Shown here piece after piece: positions 42,428 through 51,290 of a stretch of 64,000 bases of DNA. The stretch is taken from assembly GCF_017355165.1 (NCBI RefSeq), contig NZ_JADILK010000013.1, forward strand, positions 37,605 through 101,604, in the 5' to 3' direction. Source of the DNA: Bacillus sp. SD075. GTDB lineage: Bacteria; Bacillota; Bacilli; Bacillales; DSM-1321. How positions within the stretch are numbered: position 1 is the stretch's first letter; each line of letters opens with the position of its first letter. A program made the translations under genes and the position numbers. A model generated the notes under the pieces. It saw nothing but the letters and a program-made list of their open reading frames with translations, had not been told where the DNA came from and made no database searches.

Positions 42428-43334
42428 TCGTCATGGCCTCTTCGCTTTCAGCCACGAATGTGTTCGTGAGTGTTCCCAGTTTTTCGATTTCAACGGTGAC
42501 CACATCCCCTGGCTGAATATAAACCCGCTGTTCGGCCGGTAAACCCAATACGACTCCTTCAGGTGTACCTGTCAATATAAGATCGCCCGGTTCCAATGTC
42601 ATATGCTTGGAAATATAACTGATGATTTCCGCGCATGAAAAGATCATATCGGATGTATTGGAATTCTGTCTAATTTCATCATTTACGTACGTTTTCAACT
42701 GCAGGTCGTTTGGATTTCCCACTTCGTCGGCTGTTACCAAATAAGGACCAACAGGACTGAAATCATCACAGGTTTTCCCAAGCAGCCATTGCGGTGTTCT
42801 CATTTGCAGATCTCTTGCCGACAAATCGTTGACCGTACAATACCCGAACACATGGGAGAGTGCTGCTTCTTCGGAAACATTTTTTGTCTTTTTGCCGATT
42901 ACGATTCCTAGTTCCACTTCATAGTCCAGTTCATTCGTTACGCTTGGAAGGGCAATCTCACATCCATGACCCGTCAATGTATTATCAAACTTGTTAAATA
43001 AAATCGGCACTTCAGGATACGGTGCATTGGTTTCATCTGCATGTCTTTTGTAATTCAGTCCAACACAAATGATTTTATGTGGCTTCGTAACGCTGGGACC
43101 GTATGAGAGCCCTTCCTCATCAATTGAGGCTGCCATTCCTTCACTGACAGCTTCATGGACCTTACTTTCAAATTCATCCCGTTCGGATTGGCTGAAATTT
43201 ATCACTTGCATCACATCCGACACGATTTGGTTCCATTCATTTCTCTTTGCCGTTTCTTCGATATCTATTAACTGATCCCCAATTTGAACAGCCAGTTTCT
43301 GCTGTTCACCTTTTGTAAAAGTAGCTAGTTTCAT
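42420..43334 (-). CDS. Fumarylacetoacetate hydrolase-family enzyme, probable 2,4-diketo-3-deoxy-fuconate hydrolase
   Basis: 304 residues. The FAH C-terminal domain begins near residue 90 (KIICVGLNYKRHADETN) and has metal ligands in ELDYEVELGIVIGKKTKNV and LQMRTPQWLLGKTCDDFSPVGPYLV (Lys/Asp), and LILTGTPEGVVLG. Members hydrolyse acylpyruvates. In the non-phosphorylated fucose route of Xanthomonas and Burkholderia such an enzyme splits 2,4-diketo-3-deoxy-L-fuconate to pyruvate and lactate. AGGAGG precedes the ATG. It is within an operon holding all other enzymes of that route. Confidence 0.85.
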   Translation of the reverse strand: MKLATFTKGEQQKLAVQIGDQLIDIEETAKRNEWNQIVSDVMQVINFSQSERDEFESKVHEAVSEGMAASIDEEGLSYGPSVTKPHKIICVGLNYKRHADETNAPYPEVPILFNKFDNTLTGHGCEIALPSVTNELDYEVELGIVIGKKTKNVSEEAALSHVFGYCTVNDLSARDLQMRTPQWLLGKTCDDFSPVGPYLVTADEVGNPNDLQLKTYVNDEIRQNSNTSDMIFSCAEIISYISKHMTLEPGDLILTGTPEGVVLGLPAEQRVYIQPGDVVTVEIEKLGTLTNTFVAESEEAMTNA

Positions 43335-43349
43335 TGTTTCTTCCTCCTT

Positions 43350-44123
43350 TTATGCATTTTTCCCAAAAACAACCCCGCCATCGATATATAGAGGCGATCC
43401 CATCATGAACGCAGACTCATCCGAAGCTAAGAACAGTGCCGCTTTTGCCACGTCACCAGGTCTGCCCAAATCACCGCTCAACTGTCTTTTCTTGATTGTG
43501 CCGATGGCAACCTCGGGATCGTCATAGGAAGTTTTCAAGTACTCTTCGACGAACGGAGTCAGGATCGTACCCGGCAATAAAGCGTTCACCCGAATATTAT
43601 AAGGCGCATAATCCACTTGCATCGCTTTCGTCAAGGCAAGTACAGCGCCTTTCGTTGCTGAGTATGCAGCACGTTTCACGAGTCCCATTTCCGCTGCACA
43701 GGATGACATATTGATAACGACCCCGCTTTTTTGTTCCATCATATAAGGGATCGTGTATTTAGAAGGCAGATAAACCCCCTTCACATTCACGCTCATGATG
43801 CGGTCCCACACATCCGGTTCCACTTCATCCACCCTGCCCACGTTTGAGATTCCAGCATTGTTGAACAATATGTCAATTTTCTTATAGGTTTCGATGATCT
43901 GGGAAATTGCAGATTGAACCACTTCCGGAACCGTTACATCCACTTCATAAAATGCCGCTTTCCCGCCAGCTTCCTCTATTTCAGAAACGGTGCCCTGCCC
44001 ATTTTCTGCATGAATATCGGTAATGATGACAAATGCGCCTTCTTTAGCGAATAAACGGGCAGATTCCTTTCCGATCCCGCTTCCCCCGCCAGTGATGACA
44101 GCAATTTTATTTTTTAGTCTCAT
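43350..44123 (-). CDS. Short-chain dehydrogenase, candidate 2-keto-3-deoxy-fuconate dehydrogenase
   Basis: 257 residues, classical SDR: TGGGSGIGKES at residues 11-21, NNAGISNVG, catalytic Ser in NMSSCAAEMG and YSATK (Tyr/Lys) near residue 155. NAD preference is suggested by the Asp after beta-2 (ITDIHAENG). In the pathway it may oxidise 2-keto-3-deoxy-L-fuconate to the 2,4-diketo acid; which of the two SDRs does which step cannot be read from sequence. Its ATG overlaps the previous SDR's stop by four bases. Confidence 0.82.
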   Translation of the reverse strand: MRLKNKIAVITGGGSGIGKESARLFAKEGAFVIITDIHAENGQGTVSEIEEAGGKAAFYEVDVTVPEVVQSAISQIIETYKKIDILFNNAGISNVGRVDEVEPDVWDRIMSVNVKGVYLPSKYTIPYMMEQKSGVVINMSSCAAEMGLVKRAAYSATKGAVLALTKAMQVDYAPYNIRVNALLPGTILTPFVEEYLKTSYDDPEVAIGTIKKRQLSGDLGRPGDVAKAALFLASDESAFMMGSPLYIDGGVVFGKNA

Positions 44124-44935
44124 GACGTTACCTCCTGTTCATGATTCATATGATCTTCAGGCTGCGCCGCTTTCACCGTTAAACCGCCATCCACCATTAA
44201 CAGATGCCCGTTGATTTGCATCGCTTCATCGGAAGCCAAAAATACGACGGAATCACCAATTTGTTTTTCGGTTCCAAGTCGCTTCATCGGATTGGCTTCA
44301 ATCTCTTTTGCCAGAATTTGCGGATCTTCCAAATATTCCTCACACATATCAGTCGCAACGGTGCTTGGGCCGACAGCATTCACATTGATATTGTATTTGC
44401 CTAGCTCGATCGCCAATGCCTTCGTTAAATGCGTGGCAGCCGCTTTCGATGAAATATAGTGGGGTATGACCGGACTCGTGACAAGGACGCTAGCCGTCGA
44501 TGTAATATTGATGATCTTGCCATATTTATTTTCGATCATTCGTTTCGCAGCTCTTTGCGTCGTCAAAAAGATCGATTTCACATTGGTCCGATACGTCTCA
44601 TCCCATGTTTCTTCGGAAAGGCTCAAAAAAGGTTCAAACGGCGCAATACCAGCATTATTCACTAGAATATCAACCATTCCCAACTCCTTTTCCACTTCAT
44701 CGATCATGGCATCGACATCTTCCTTCACCCCAACGTTCGCTTTTACGACGATCGCTTGGATATGGAACTCGGATTCTACCTTTTCTTTTAAAGCATTCGC
44801 TTTTTCAAATGAACCTGGCGATGTATAGTTGATAGCCACATTGGCACCTTCTTCAGCCAATCTCATGACAATCGCGGCACCGATTCCCCGGCTGCCCCCT
44901 GTGACAAGTGCTGTTCGATTATTCAATTTCCCCAT
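44120..44935 (-). CDS. Short-chain dehydrogenase, candidate L-fucose dehydrogenase
   Basis: 271 residues, classical SDR: TGGSRGIGAA, NNAGIAPFEPF, Ser in NITSTASVLV and YISSK catalytic pair. It has a C-terminal extension rich in His/Glu (EDHMNHEQEVTS). Its position two genes from the lactonase suits the first step, oxidation of L-fucose to L-fucono-lactone, but the assignment between the two SDRs is a guess. GGAGGA precedes the ATG. Confidence 0.82.
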   Translation of the reverse strand: MGKLNNRTALVTGGSRGIGAAIVMRLAEEGANVAINYTSPGSFEKANALKEKVESEFHIQAIVVKANVGVKEDVDAMIDEVEKELGMVDILVNNAGIAPFEPFLSLSEETWDETYRTNVKSIFLTTQRAAKRMIENKYGKIINITSTASVLVTSPVIPHYISSKAAATHLTKALAIELGKYNINVNAVGPSTVATDMCEEYLEDPQILAKEIEANPMKRLGTEKQIGDSVVFLASDEAMQINGHLLMVDGGLTVKAAQPEDHMNHEQEVTS

Positions 44936-44965
44936 ATGAATTCTCCTCCCTTTCCCTATCTGTTT

Positions 44966-46129
44966 CTAAAGGCTGATGCTGATCCGGCTGATTGAGAATT
45001 CCTGATGTCCAAGAATTTCCGCCTTTGTCAGCTCACCCTGTGCTGTTTTAACGATCGTTTCGAACATGCGATTTCCCGCTTCCTCCGTCGTTTCTTTTCC
45101 TTTCATGACAGGACTTGTATCAATATCGATGTTATCGATCATCTTGATGGCCGTATGTTCATTTCCCGTTATTTTGATGACCGGGATAATCGGGTTCCCT
45201 GTTGGTGTCCCTCTTCCTGTCGTAAAACAGACCATATGTACACCGGCTGCCGCCATGCCTGAAACACACTCGATGTCATTCCCCGGGGAATCCATGAAGT
45301 AATAGCCATTACCCGGGATTTCTTCCGCAAATGATAAGACATCGTTCAATGGGGCCGTACCTGCCTTGCTGATGCAGCCAAGCGATTTTTCCTCGATGGT
45401 CGAGAGCCCCCCCTCTATATTGCCCGGGCTCGGGTTTCCGCCACGCATATCTGCCCCGATGCGTTCCACTTCTTTTTCGAATCTATCAACATATGCATAT
45501 AGTTTATTTGCCACTTCTTCACTCACTGCTTTTTGGGCAACAATATGTTCTGCCCCGATGATTTCAGTTGTTTCACCCATTACGATTGTACCGCCCTGTT
45601 TCAGGAGCTGATCAGCCGTTTTCCCTAAAACGGGATTGCTGCACAGACCGGATGTTGCATCGGAACCGCCGCATTTCACACCTACTATCAATTCTGACAT
45701 GGGGGCATCCACTTGCGGCACTTTTTCGAGTTCCAGAAATAACCCCTTCGCCACTTCAGTTCCATTCTTAATCGCGTTTATCGTCCCGCCTGCATCTTGG
45801 ATATCAAGCCACTCTACTGGTTTTCCTGTTTCTTCTTCGATTTCCCGTTTCAATACTTTGGCATCAATCACCTCACAGCCCAAGCTGATCAATAGAACCG
45901 CACCAACGTTTGGGTTTTTCCCCATTCCTCCAAGAAGTTTATGCGTACGTTCTTTGTCATCACCAATCTGGCTGCATCCATGCTGATGCGGAATGGCCAC
46001 TGATTCCGGTACAGCTTGCTGGATTCTGTTGGCCACATGGTTGGCGCAAATGACAGTAGGAATGATCAATAGATGATTACGGATTCCAAACTTGCCATTT
46101 GAACGGCGATACCCTTTTATCATGCTCAT
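44966..46129 (-). CDS. UxaA-family dehydratase, large (C-terminal) subunit
   Basis: 387 residues of the altronate dehydratase/galactarate dehydratase superfamily. It opens with GYRRSNGKFGIRNHLLIIPT, and has HQHGCSQIG, LGCEVIDA, VGVKCGGSDATSGLCSNPVLG and SKAGTAPLNDVLSF with conserved Cys and Asp for an iron centre. Together with the small SAF-domain subunit in the next gene upstream it makes a split UxaA enzyme. In the Campylobacter jejuni fuc island the same split pair is thought to dehydrate fuconate. Start overlaps the previous stop by one base (TAATG). Confidence 0.85.
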   Translation of the reverse strand: MSMIKGYRRSNGKFGIRNHLLIIPTVICANHVANRIQQAVPESVAIPHQHGCSQIGDDKERTHKLLGGMGKNPNVGAVLLISLGCEVIDAKVLKREIEEETGKPVEWLDIQDAGGTINAIKNGTEVAKGLFLELEKVPQVDAPMSELIVGVKCGGSDATSGLCSNPVLGKTADQLLKQGGTIVMGETTEIIGAEHIVAQKAVSEEVANKLYAYVDRFEKEVERIGADMRGGNPSPGNIEGGLSTIEEKSLGCISKAGTAPLNDVLSFAEEIPGNGYYFMDSPGNDIECVSGMAAAGVHMVCFTTGRGTPTGNPIIPVIKITGNEHTAIKMIDNIDIDTSPVMKGKETTEEAGNRMFETIVKTAQGELTKAEILGHQEFSISRISISL

Positions 46130-46455
46130 TATTTTTGTCCCCCTTCCGCCTTATCGCCTCTGCCTCTGATGCCCTCAATATTTTGTACATGGACATGTTC
46201 ACCAGGCTCGATATCCTTGGTGGCTGCACCGATCACTTCTCCATATTTGATGACCGCTGCCGATCGCTGAATCGGTTTGATTGCGATTTTATGCCCAAAT
46301 GGAAGCGAATGCTTTGCTTCCACAGCCTTTGTTTGACCATTGATGACATAGAGTAATGTTTCCCCTTCTTCCACACCTTTCAATGAAGTCGCTACATTAT
46401 CCTGATCAGACATGACGATGCTTGTAATGTCCTGTTCATAAACTAATTGGCCCAT
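46129..46455 (-). CDS. UxaA-family dehydratase, small SAF-domain subunit
   Basis: 108 residues: a SAF domain (DNVATSLKGVEEGETLLYV, LPFGHKIAIKPI, YGEVIGAATKDIEPGEHVHVQNI), the N-terminal part of UxaA/GarD enzymes. In E. coli UxaA both parts are in one chain; here they are separate proteins. Overlaps the amidohydrolase gene by 20 bases. Confidence 0.87.
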   Translation of the reverse strand: MGQLVYEQDITSIVMSDQDNVATSLKGVEEGETLLYVINGQTKAVEAKHSLPFGHKIAIKPIQRSAAVIKYGEVIGAATKDIEPGEHVHVQNIEGIRGRGDKAEGGQK

Positions 46456-47302
46456 TTTCCTCTCCCCTTTCTTTTAGTTTGTAAAAGGCTTCAGCATTCC
46501 CAGAAAATATCCCATCCACTTCAGCTTGTGTTAAAGTTTCCGGTAAATTCCCTTTAATGACCGCCACAGTGTCTTCATAGCTCCCAGCTGATAAACATAC
46601 AGGCCAATCGCTGCCGAAAAGTAAACGGTCCGGCCTGAATGCCCGCACAATATCTTGTATGTATGGCTTAAAGTCATCCACCTTCCACATTGCCGAATCC
46701 GCTTGGGTCAATAAACCCGACATTTTGCACCAAAGATTCGGAAACTGTGACAAAGCATTCATTTCTTCTTGCCATTTGTTTAATTCCCCTGGTGAAATAT
46801 TCGGTTTAGCCATATGGTCAATGACAGCTCTTAAGTCAGGAAGCGTTTTCATTAATGTTATAACAGCTGAAACATGTGTATGATTAATCAACAAATCGAG
46901 CGGAAGATCATATCGAATAAGTAGTTTCAGATTTTCCACAACTTGTTCTTGTAAGATCCAAGCATTGTCTTCCAGATCCTGCAACATGGGTCGTAAACCA
47001 ACAATTCCCGATCGTTCCATTAAAGAATCCAATTGCTCAGGGAAGGATGGGGCGGATAAGTCAAGCCATCCCACCACGCCATATATCCAGTCATGGCTAT
47101 CATACAAGGATAATAGAAATAAAGTCTCTTCATAGGTTGGAGCCGCTTGCACAAGGACCGTCCCCGAAATATCATTCCTATGTATTAAGGGCGATAAATC
47201 TTCGGGAAGATAATCCCGATAGAGGACTCCCATATCCTTTGTAAGCCAAGAGTAATCACCTCGGTCAATTCTCCAAAAATGCTGATGTGCATCAATAATC
47301 AT
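46436..47302 (-). CDS. Amidohydrolase-family sugar lactonase (L-fuconolactonase-like)
   Basis: 288 residues of the amidohydrolase 2 group (COG3618). Metal ligands are DAHQHFW at residues 4-10, INHTHVS and FGSDWPVC. LGPxLQDLEDNAWIL-like sequence (LRPMLQDLEDNAWIL) is typical of L-fuconolactonase/rhamnonolactonase. It would open the fucono-lactone ring to L-fuconate. First gene of the operon, with AAGGAGG six bases before the ATG and a palindromic operator a few bases further. Confidence 0.85.
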   Translation of the reverse strand: MIIDAHQHFWRIDRGDYSWLTKDMGVLYRDYLPEDLSPLIHRNDISGTVLVQAAPTYEETLFLLSLYDSHDWIYGVVGWLDLSAPSFPEQLDSLMERSGIVGLRPMLQDLEDNAWILQEQVVENLKLLIRYDLPLDLLINHTHVSAVITLMKTLPDLRAVIDHMAKPNISPGELNKWQEEMNALSQFPNLWCKMSGLLTQADSAMWKVDDFKPYIQDIVRAFRPDRLLFGSDWPVCLSAGSYEDTVAVIKGNLPETLTQAEVDGIFSGNAEAFYKLKERGEENGPISL

Positions 47303-47325
47303 GCTGGCCTCCTTTTGTTACGCTT

Positions 47326-47371
47326 ATGTTACCGGTAACATTAAAATAACAATAATATTTTAAATTGTCAA
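47326..47371 (-). promoter_or_regulatory. fuc-like operon promoter and LacI-type operator
   Basis: Read on the minus strand: -35 TTGACA (47366-47371), 17-base spacer, -10 TATTTT (47343-47348), then directly the perfect 16-base palindrome ATGTTACCGGTAACAT (47326-47341). Palindromes with a central CG are the usual sites of LacI-family repressors; one is encoded just upstream. Confidence 0.8.
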
Positions 47372-47542
47372 TAAATTAGTTGGAATCTTTTGAACTGGAC
47401 TAAATTTTGGACTTTCATTTTCTTACTCTATCTATCTGTCTATATTCTTCGCTCTTATTTGATTTCTTTTCAAAAAATATTATTCTTCTTATGAAATGGT
47501 TAATATTAGAAAAAATCACTAAAAAAGGAGGGACTGCAATAC

Positions 47543-47677
47543 GAAGAACTAGGAGGTAAGACAATTTCCGTTGAGGTGCTTGAAGATAATAAAGCCCGGA
47601 ACTTCCATGAGTCATCTGGTGCTGAATTGAATCTATTGGTTTATATGTGGAAGGATATGAGCCCAGTATTGTTATGA
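47543..47677 (+). pseudogene. GNAT acetyltransferase C-terminal remnant
   Basis: An open plus-strand frame codes for EELGGKTISVEVLEDNKARN, then FHESSGAELNLLVYMWKDM, matching the last part of GNAT acetyltransferases (usual wording 'EVLEDNKARNFYE.LGA'). The last strands are collapsed by a deletion. The front domain is absent. Confidence 0.5.
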
Positions 47678-47718
47678 ACGACATGCTTTTGGGAGAGGCC
47701 ACTTATTCTTTGGCACAA

Positions 47719-47748
47719 CAAAAAAACTCCTATTATTTTATAGGAGCT
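47719..47748 (-). terminator. Intrinsic terminator of the LacI-family gene
   Basis: CTCCTA (47727-47732) pairs with TAGGAG (47741-47746); the minus strand then has seven T. It overlaps the end of the coding region. Confidence 0.75.
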
Positions 47749-48749
47749 CCTGATGATTTCCTGATTACCAATTCAGGCTTTAAATTGATCGTCCGATAGT
47801 CGGCAGGACCGACTTCATCCACTCGCTCGATCACTAATTGTGTTCCTAGATATCCGAAGTCGTAAGCGGGCTGTGAAGATACGGTTAAAAAGGGATCGAA
47901 GTCCGAGAATAATTCCAAGTCGTCAAAGCAAACGACAGCAATGTCTTCAGGTACTTTAATCTGTTTTTCTCGTAAACTTTTTATAATTTTGATGGCAATG
48001 AAATTATTGGCGGCAAAAATCGCCGTTGGCCGCTCAAGGGGAGGGACATTCATTAATTCGTCGATACCGCTCCATTGCTTTTCCTGTTTGTAATGAGTCT
48101 CGATGACGAAAGAGTGATCGATGGTCAAATCATTTATTTTTAGTGTTTCAACATATGCTTGATAACGCTCTTTGGAAGTGGAGATCGTAAGCGGACCATG
48201 AACCAGCGCGATTCGTTCGTGTCCAAAATCGATAAGATGCTGAAGAAGTTTTTTAGTTCCTTCATAGTTATCACCAAGTACCCGATCACAAGAAACATCT
48301 TGAATTTGCCTATCTATCAATGTAAATGGGATCCTGTTTTTTATTAATTTCTTCAAATTTTTCGTCGATTGATCGCCTGTCGGTGCAATAATGACGCCAT
48401 CCACCCGTTTTGAAATCAAAGCATCGATATAGTCACTCTCTTTTTCGTAATCCTCATCGGTATTGCATAAAATGAGCTGATATCCCATTTGATTGGCTTT
48501 ATCCGCGGCCCCTCTCGCTACCTGGGTGAAAAAGGGGTTCGTGATATCGGTTATGATTAATGAAAGCAGCTTCGTTCTTTTAATATTCAAACTTTGGGCA
48601 GCGGAATTCGGTATATAGTTCAACTCTTTAATAACCGCTTCAACTTTTTCCCTAGTCTTTTCACTGATATTTCCTTTATTATTAATGACTCTCGATACAG
48701 TCATCGTTGATACATTCGCTTTTTTTGCAATATCGTAAATTGTCGTCAC
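47733..48749 (-). CDS. LacI-family transcriptional regulator
   Basis: 338 residues from a GTG start. N-terminal LacI helix-turn-helix (TIYDIAKKANVSTMTVSRVINNKGNISEKT) with the hinge helix (NYIPNSAAQSLN), then a sugar-binding periplasmic-fold domain (LLSLIITDITNPFFTQVARGA, VDGVIIAPTGDQ, DRVLGDNYEGTKKLLQHLI). It sits directly upstream of, and on the same strand as, the fuc-like operon but has its own terminator. It probably binds the palindrome at 47326-47341 and releases it on binding the sugar or an intermediate. Confidence 0.88.
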   Translation of the reverse strand: MTTIYDIAKKANVSTMTVSRVINNKGNISEKTREKVEAVIKELNYIPNSAAQSLNIKRTKLLSLIITDITNPFFTQVARGAADKANQMGYQLILCNTDEDYEKESDYIDALISKRVDGVIIAPTGDQSTKNLKKLIKNRIPFTLIDRQIQDVSCDRVLGDNYEGTKKLLQHLIDFGHERIALVHGPLTISTSKERYQAYVETLKINDLTIDHSFVIETHYKQEKQWSGIDELMNVPPLERPTAIFAANNFIAIKIIKSLREKQIKVPEDIAVVCFDDLELFSDFDPFLTVSSQPAYDFGYLGTQLVIERVDEVGPADYRTINLKPELVIRKSSGAPIK

Positions 48750-48907
48750 TTTTTGTACCTGCCTTTACATTATCCCTTATATTGTATCATAAGTATAAAT
48801 GGTTATTTTATACTTTAACACTTAGAAGATCATGTTAACCCAGATACAGTACGGAACTACAAAAAAAAGACACAGTCCTTCGTGAAGGTTTGTGCCTTAT
48901 ATTTGTT

Positions 48908-49326
48908 TTAATTTTGATTAAATCCGCTTTCGTCCATATAAAATACTTCCCAAGAATGTCCGTCGATATCCAGGAAACTCCAACCGTACATGAAACCATG
49001 ATCAATAGCTTCATTAAAAGGCTTTCCGCCAACATCCAGTGCCCTATTCACGATCTCATCGACTTCTTCCTTACTTTTAACGGATAGGGCGACGATGGCT
49101 TCCGTACTGGATGCAGAATCCGGGATTTCCTTCTTGGTAAACGTTTTAAAGTAATCTTCCACCAATAACATGACATATATGGACTCGCTGATAACCATGC
49201 ATGTCGCATTTTCATTGGTCATTTGCTCGTTAAACTCAAAGCCGACCTTTGTGAAAAAAATTCTACTGAGGCATCCAAATCTTTAACAGGCAAGTTTACA
49301 AAGATCTTTTCTGCTTGAACTCCCAT
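48908..49326 (-). pseudogene. VOC-family (glyoxalase/bleomycin resistance) protein, frameshifted
   Basis: The distal frame (49222-48908, 104 residues) is a VOC protein (MVISESIYVMLLVEDYF, GFMYGWSFLDIDGHSWEVFYMD). Its missing first strand is upstream in another frame, from ATG 49326 with GAGGGTGA before it: GVQAEKIFVNLPVKDLDASVEF, then KVGFEFNEQ. The two frames meet at the seven-A run 49254-49260; one more A would restore one 139-residue protein. Either real inactivation or an error in a homopolymer. Confidence 0.75.
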
Positions 49327-49434
49327 CCAATTCACCCTCGCTTGATTTATTTGTTCACTCACCTACTATTCGCTGCATTTTTCGATTATCCTGCTTGCAG
49401 CATAAAAGGAGAGATCACCATGGAATCTTTCTTT

Positions 49435-49926
49435 TTACTTCAAATAGATACTCATAATCTCCGTTTCATTAATATATGCTTGGGTACTATTTGTTTTTTG
49501 TAGTTTTTGAACTAGCTCGCCATTCGTGACAACAACCGGGGTTACGATACTTGGAGCTTTGGATTTCAGAAAATCGATATCAAATGTAACAAGCTTGTTT
49601 CCTGCTTTTACACTTTGCCCCTCTGCGACATGGACTTCAAATCCCTCACCTTCAAGGTTAACTGTTTCTAATCCAATATGTATCAACAATTCTATGCCAT
49701 GCCTTGTTCGGAGGCCTAGGGCATGTTTAGTATGAAAAACCTGGATTACCTCTGCATCGATTGGAGATACGACCAGCCCTTCCTCAGGAAGAATCGCTAT
49801 CCCGTCCCCCATCATTTTTCCAGAAAACACCGGATCCGGAACATCTTCAATTTTTATTACTTGTCCATTAATAGGAGCGAGCAGTTGTTCCACACTTTCT
49901 TTTTTACTGAATAATTTTTTGAACAT
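49435..49926 (-). CDS. PTS glucose-type EIIA protein
   Basis: 163 residues from the ATG at 49926 (GGGTGG upstream); the frame goes on to 50013 without a ribosome site. It is a stand-alone EIIA-Glc: SVEQLLAPINGQVIKIEDVPDPVFSGKMMGDGIAI, VIQVFHTKHALGLRT, and the phospho-accepting histidine in ELLIHIGLETV. It corresponds in layout to YpqE of B. subtilis (168 residues). It can pass phosphate from HPr to EIIBC permeases encoded elsewhere. Confidence 0.87.
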   Translation of the reverse strand: MFKKLFSKKESVEQLLAPINGQVIKIEDVPDPVFSGKMMGDGIAILPEEGLVVSPIDAEVIQVFHTKHALGLRTRHGIELLIHIGLETVNLEGEGFEVHVAEGQSVKAGNKLVTFDIDFLKSKAPSIVTPVVVTNGELVQKLQKTNSTQAYINETEIMSIYLK

Positions 49927-50370
49927 AATAATTCCACCCTTCTCTTTCAGTCTTGAAACCTTACATCTCACAAGGAAACGTTGAATATTTTTGTTAATTC
50001 TGATAATAATCAATTTTTTTATTCGCTTTTGATTTACCTTCTGCTTTCTTCATATTGTTCTCTTCGACTTTAAATATAACAATCTCGATTATAAGTTACT
50101 AATCATTTTATTTCACTTTTTTAATTTTAAGATCACTTGCTATATTATTTGTTGTTTTTTATAGTATCACAATGAATTAGACCTTAATATATTATCCATT
50201 CTTTTTTGAGGTCCGCCGTTACAGACCATGAAAAAGATGGATAAAGTTGTATAAAATAAGGTTTCGTTTTCTATTCAAAATAGGTATACTTTAGCTACCA
50301 ACCTATTTTATGGAAATTTATTCTGTATTTCTGATGATCGACCAATCCATGCCTTAAAGGGGAGTGTGTA
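49927..50370. other. Divergent promoter region of EIIA and beta-lactamase genes
   Basis: 444 bases without a supported gene; AT-rich in 50000-50180. A GTATACT element (50283-50290) 85 bases upstream of the beta-lactamase ATG is a possible -10. No clear operator. Confidence 0.35.
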
Positions 50371-51162
50371 ATGAAAATCAAAACGTTATGTTTCATTCTT
50401 GTCCTGCTAGTCACTGGTTCCATGGGCACGATTCATGCAAATGCAAAAGATCAAAAGGTGAAAGAACTGGATATCGGGGAATCTTTCGGTGGTGCAAAAG
50501 GCACGATGGTTCTCCAAAACTTAAAAAATGAAAAAGTATTTATCTATAACAAACAGAGAAGTAAAGTACGCTATACCCCGGAATCGACATTCAAAGTCGC
50601 GAATGCATTAATCGGCTTACAGACAAAAGCGGTGAGCGATGAATATGAAGTGAAACGCTGGGATGGCGTAATCAGGGAATTTGAAGATTGGAACAGAGAC
50701 CATACGCTGGCTTCAGCCATGAAGCATTCTGTGATTTGGTATTATCAAGCAATGGCCCGCGATATCGGGGCGGAAAACATGCAGCAATATGTGAACCTGC
50801 TCGATTACGGCAATCACGATATCTCTGGTGGGATCGATCAGTTCTGGCTCGATAGCAGCATAAAGATTTCCGCCCGGGAACAAGTCCAATTCATCGAAAA
50901 TCTTGTAGAAGAAAAACTGCCTATCGATAAGCAGCATATGAGAACCGTTAAGAGAATCCTGATCAATGAAGAAGTAGACTCATATGTCCTCCATGGAAAA
51001 ACCGGTACACGCCTTTCAGATTTGGGATTGGGCTGGTATGTGGGTTACATCGAAACGGACAAGGGAAAATGGGCCTTCGCCACCAACTTGGATGGCAGCG
51101 GGAGTAAAGCCAAAACGATTACGCTGGATGCCCTGAAAGAGTTGGATATCATAAAAGAATAA
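50371..51162 (+). CDS. Class D (OXA-like) beta-lactamase
   Basis: 263 residues with a Sec signal peptide (ILVLLVTGSMGTIHA, cut near ANA-K). Class D catalytic motifs are in order: STFK in YTPESTFKVANALIGL (active serine and carbamylated lysine), SVIWYYQ (the S-x-V motif) and HGKTGTR (KTG). Length and the YGN-type NYGNHD region agree with the chromosomal class D enzymes found in Bacillus species (YbxI/BPU type). Expected to be secreted or retained in the wall; activity toward penicillins is likely but not certain. No regulator (BlaR/BlaI) is nearby. Confidence 0.88.
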   Translation: MKIKTLCFILVLLVTGSMGTIHANAKDQKVKELDIGESFGGAKGTMVLQNLKNEKVFIYNKQRSKVRYTPESTFKVANALIGLQTKAVSDEYEVKRWDGVIREFEDWNRDHTLASAMKHSVIWYYQAMARDIGAENMQQYVNLLDYGNHDISGGIDQFWLDSSIKISAREQVQFIENLVEEKLPIDKQHMRTVKRILINEEVDSYVLHGKTGTRLSDLGLGWYVGYIETDKGKWAFATNLDGSGSKAKTITLDALKELDIIKE

Positions 51163-51169
51163 AAGTTCC

Positions 51170-51203
51170 CACGCATGCTCGTAAGTCGGGCATGTGTTTT
51201 GCT
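51170..51203 (+). terminator. Intrinsic terminator of the beta-lactamase gene
   Basis: ACGCATGCTCG (51171-51181) pairs with CGGGCATGTGT (51187-51197) including two G-T pairs, then TTTTG. Confidence 0.7.
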
Positions 51204-51239
51204 TGGTCTTAAGATATCTGATAGGTAGACTTTATAATC

Positions 51240-51276
51240 AAAAAGAAAGAGCATCTGCCAAAAGCAGATACCTTAT
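51240..51276 (-). terminator. Intrinsic terminator of the SulP/carbonic anhydrase operon
   Basis: GCATCTGC (51251-51258) pairs with GCAGATAC (51264-51271); the minus strand continues TCTTTCTTTTT. Confidence 0.7.
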
Positions 51277-51290
51277 CTTCTTGACAGGAG

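Noticed and set aside
47415..47702. 95-codon minus-strand frame between the fuc-like operon and the LacI gene
   Set aside because: No ribosome site; the plus strand here carries a recognisable GNAT remnant.
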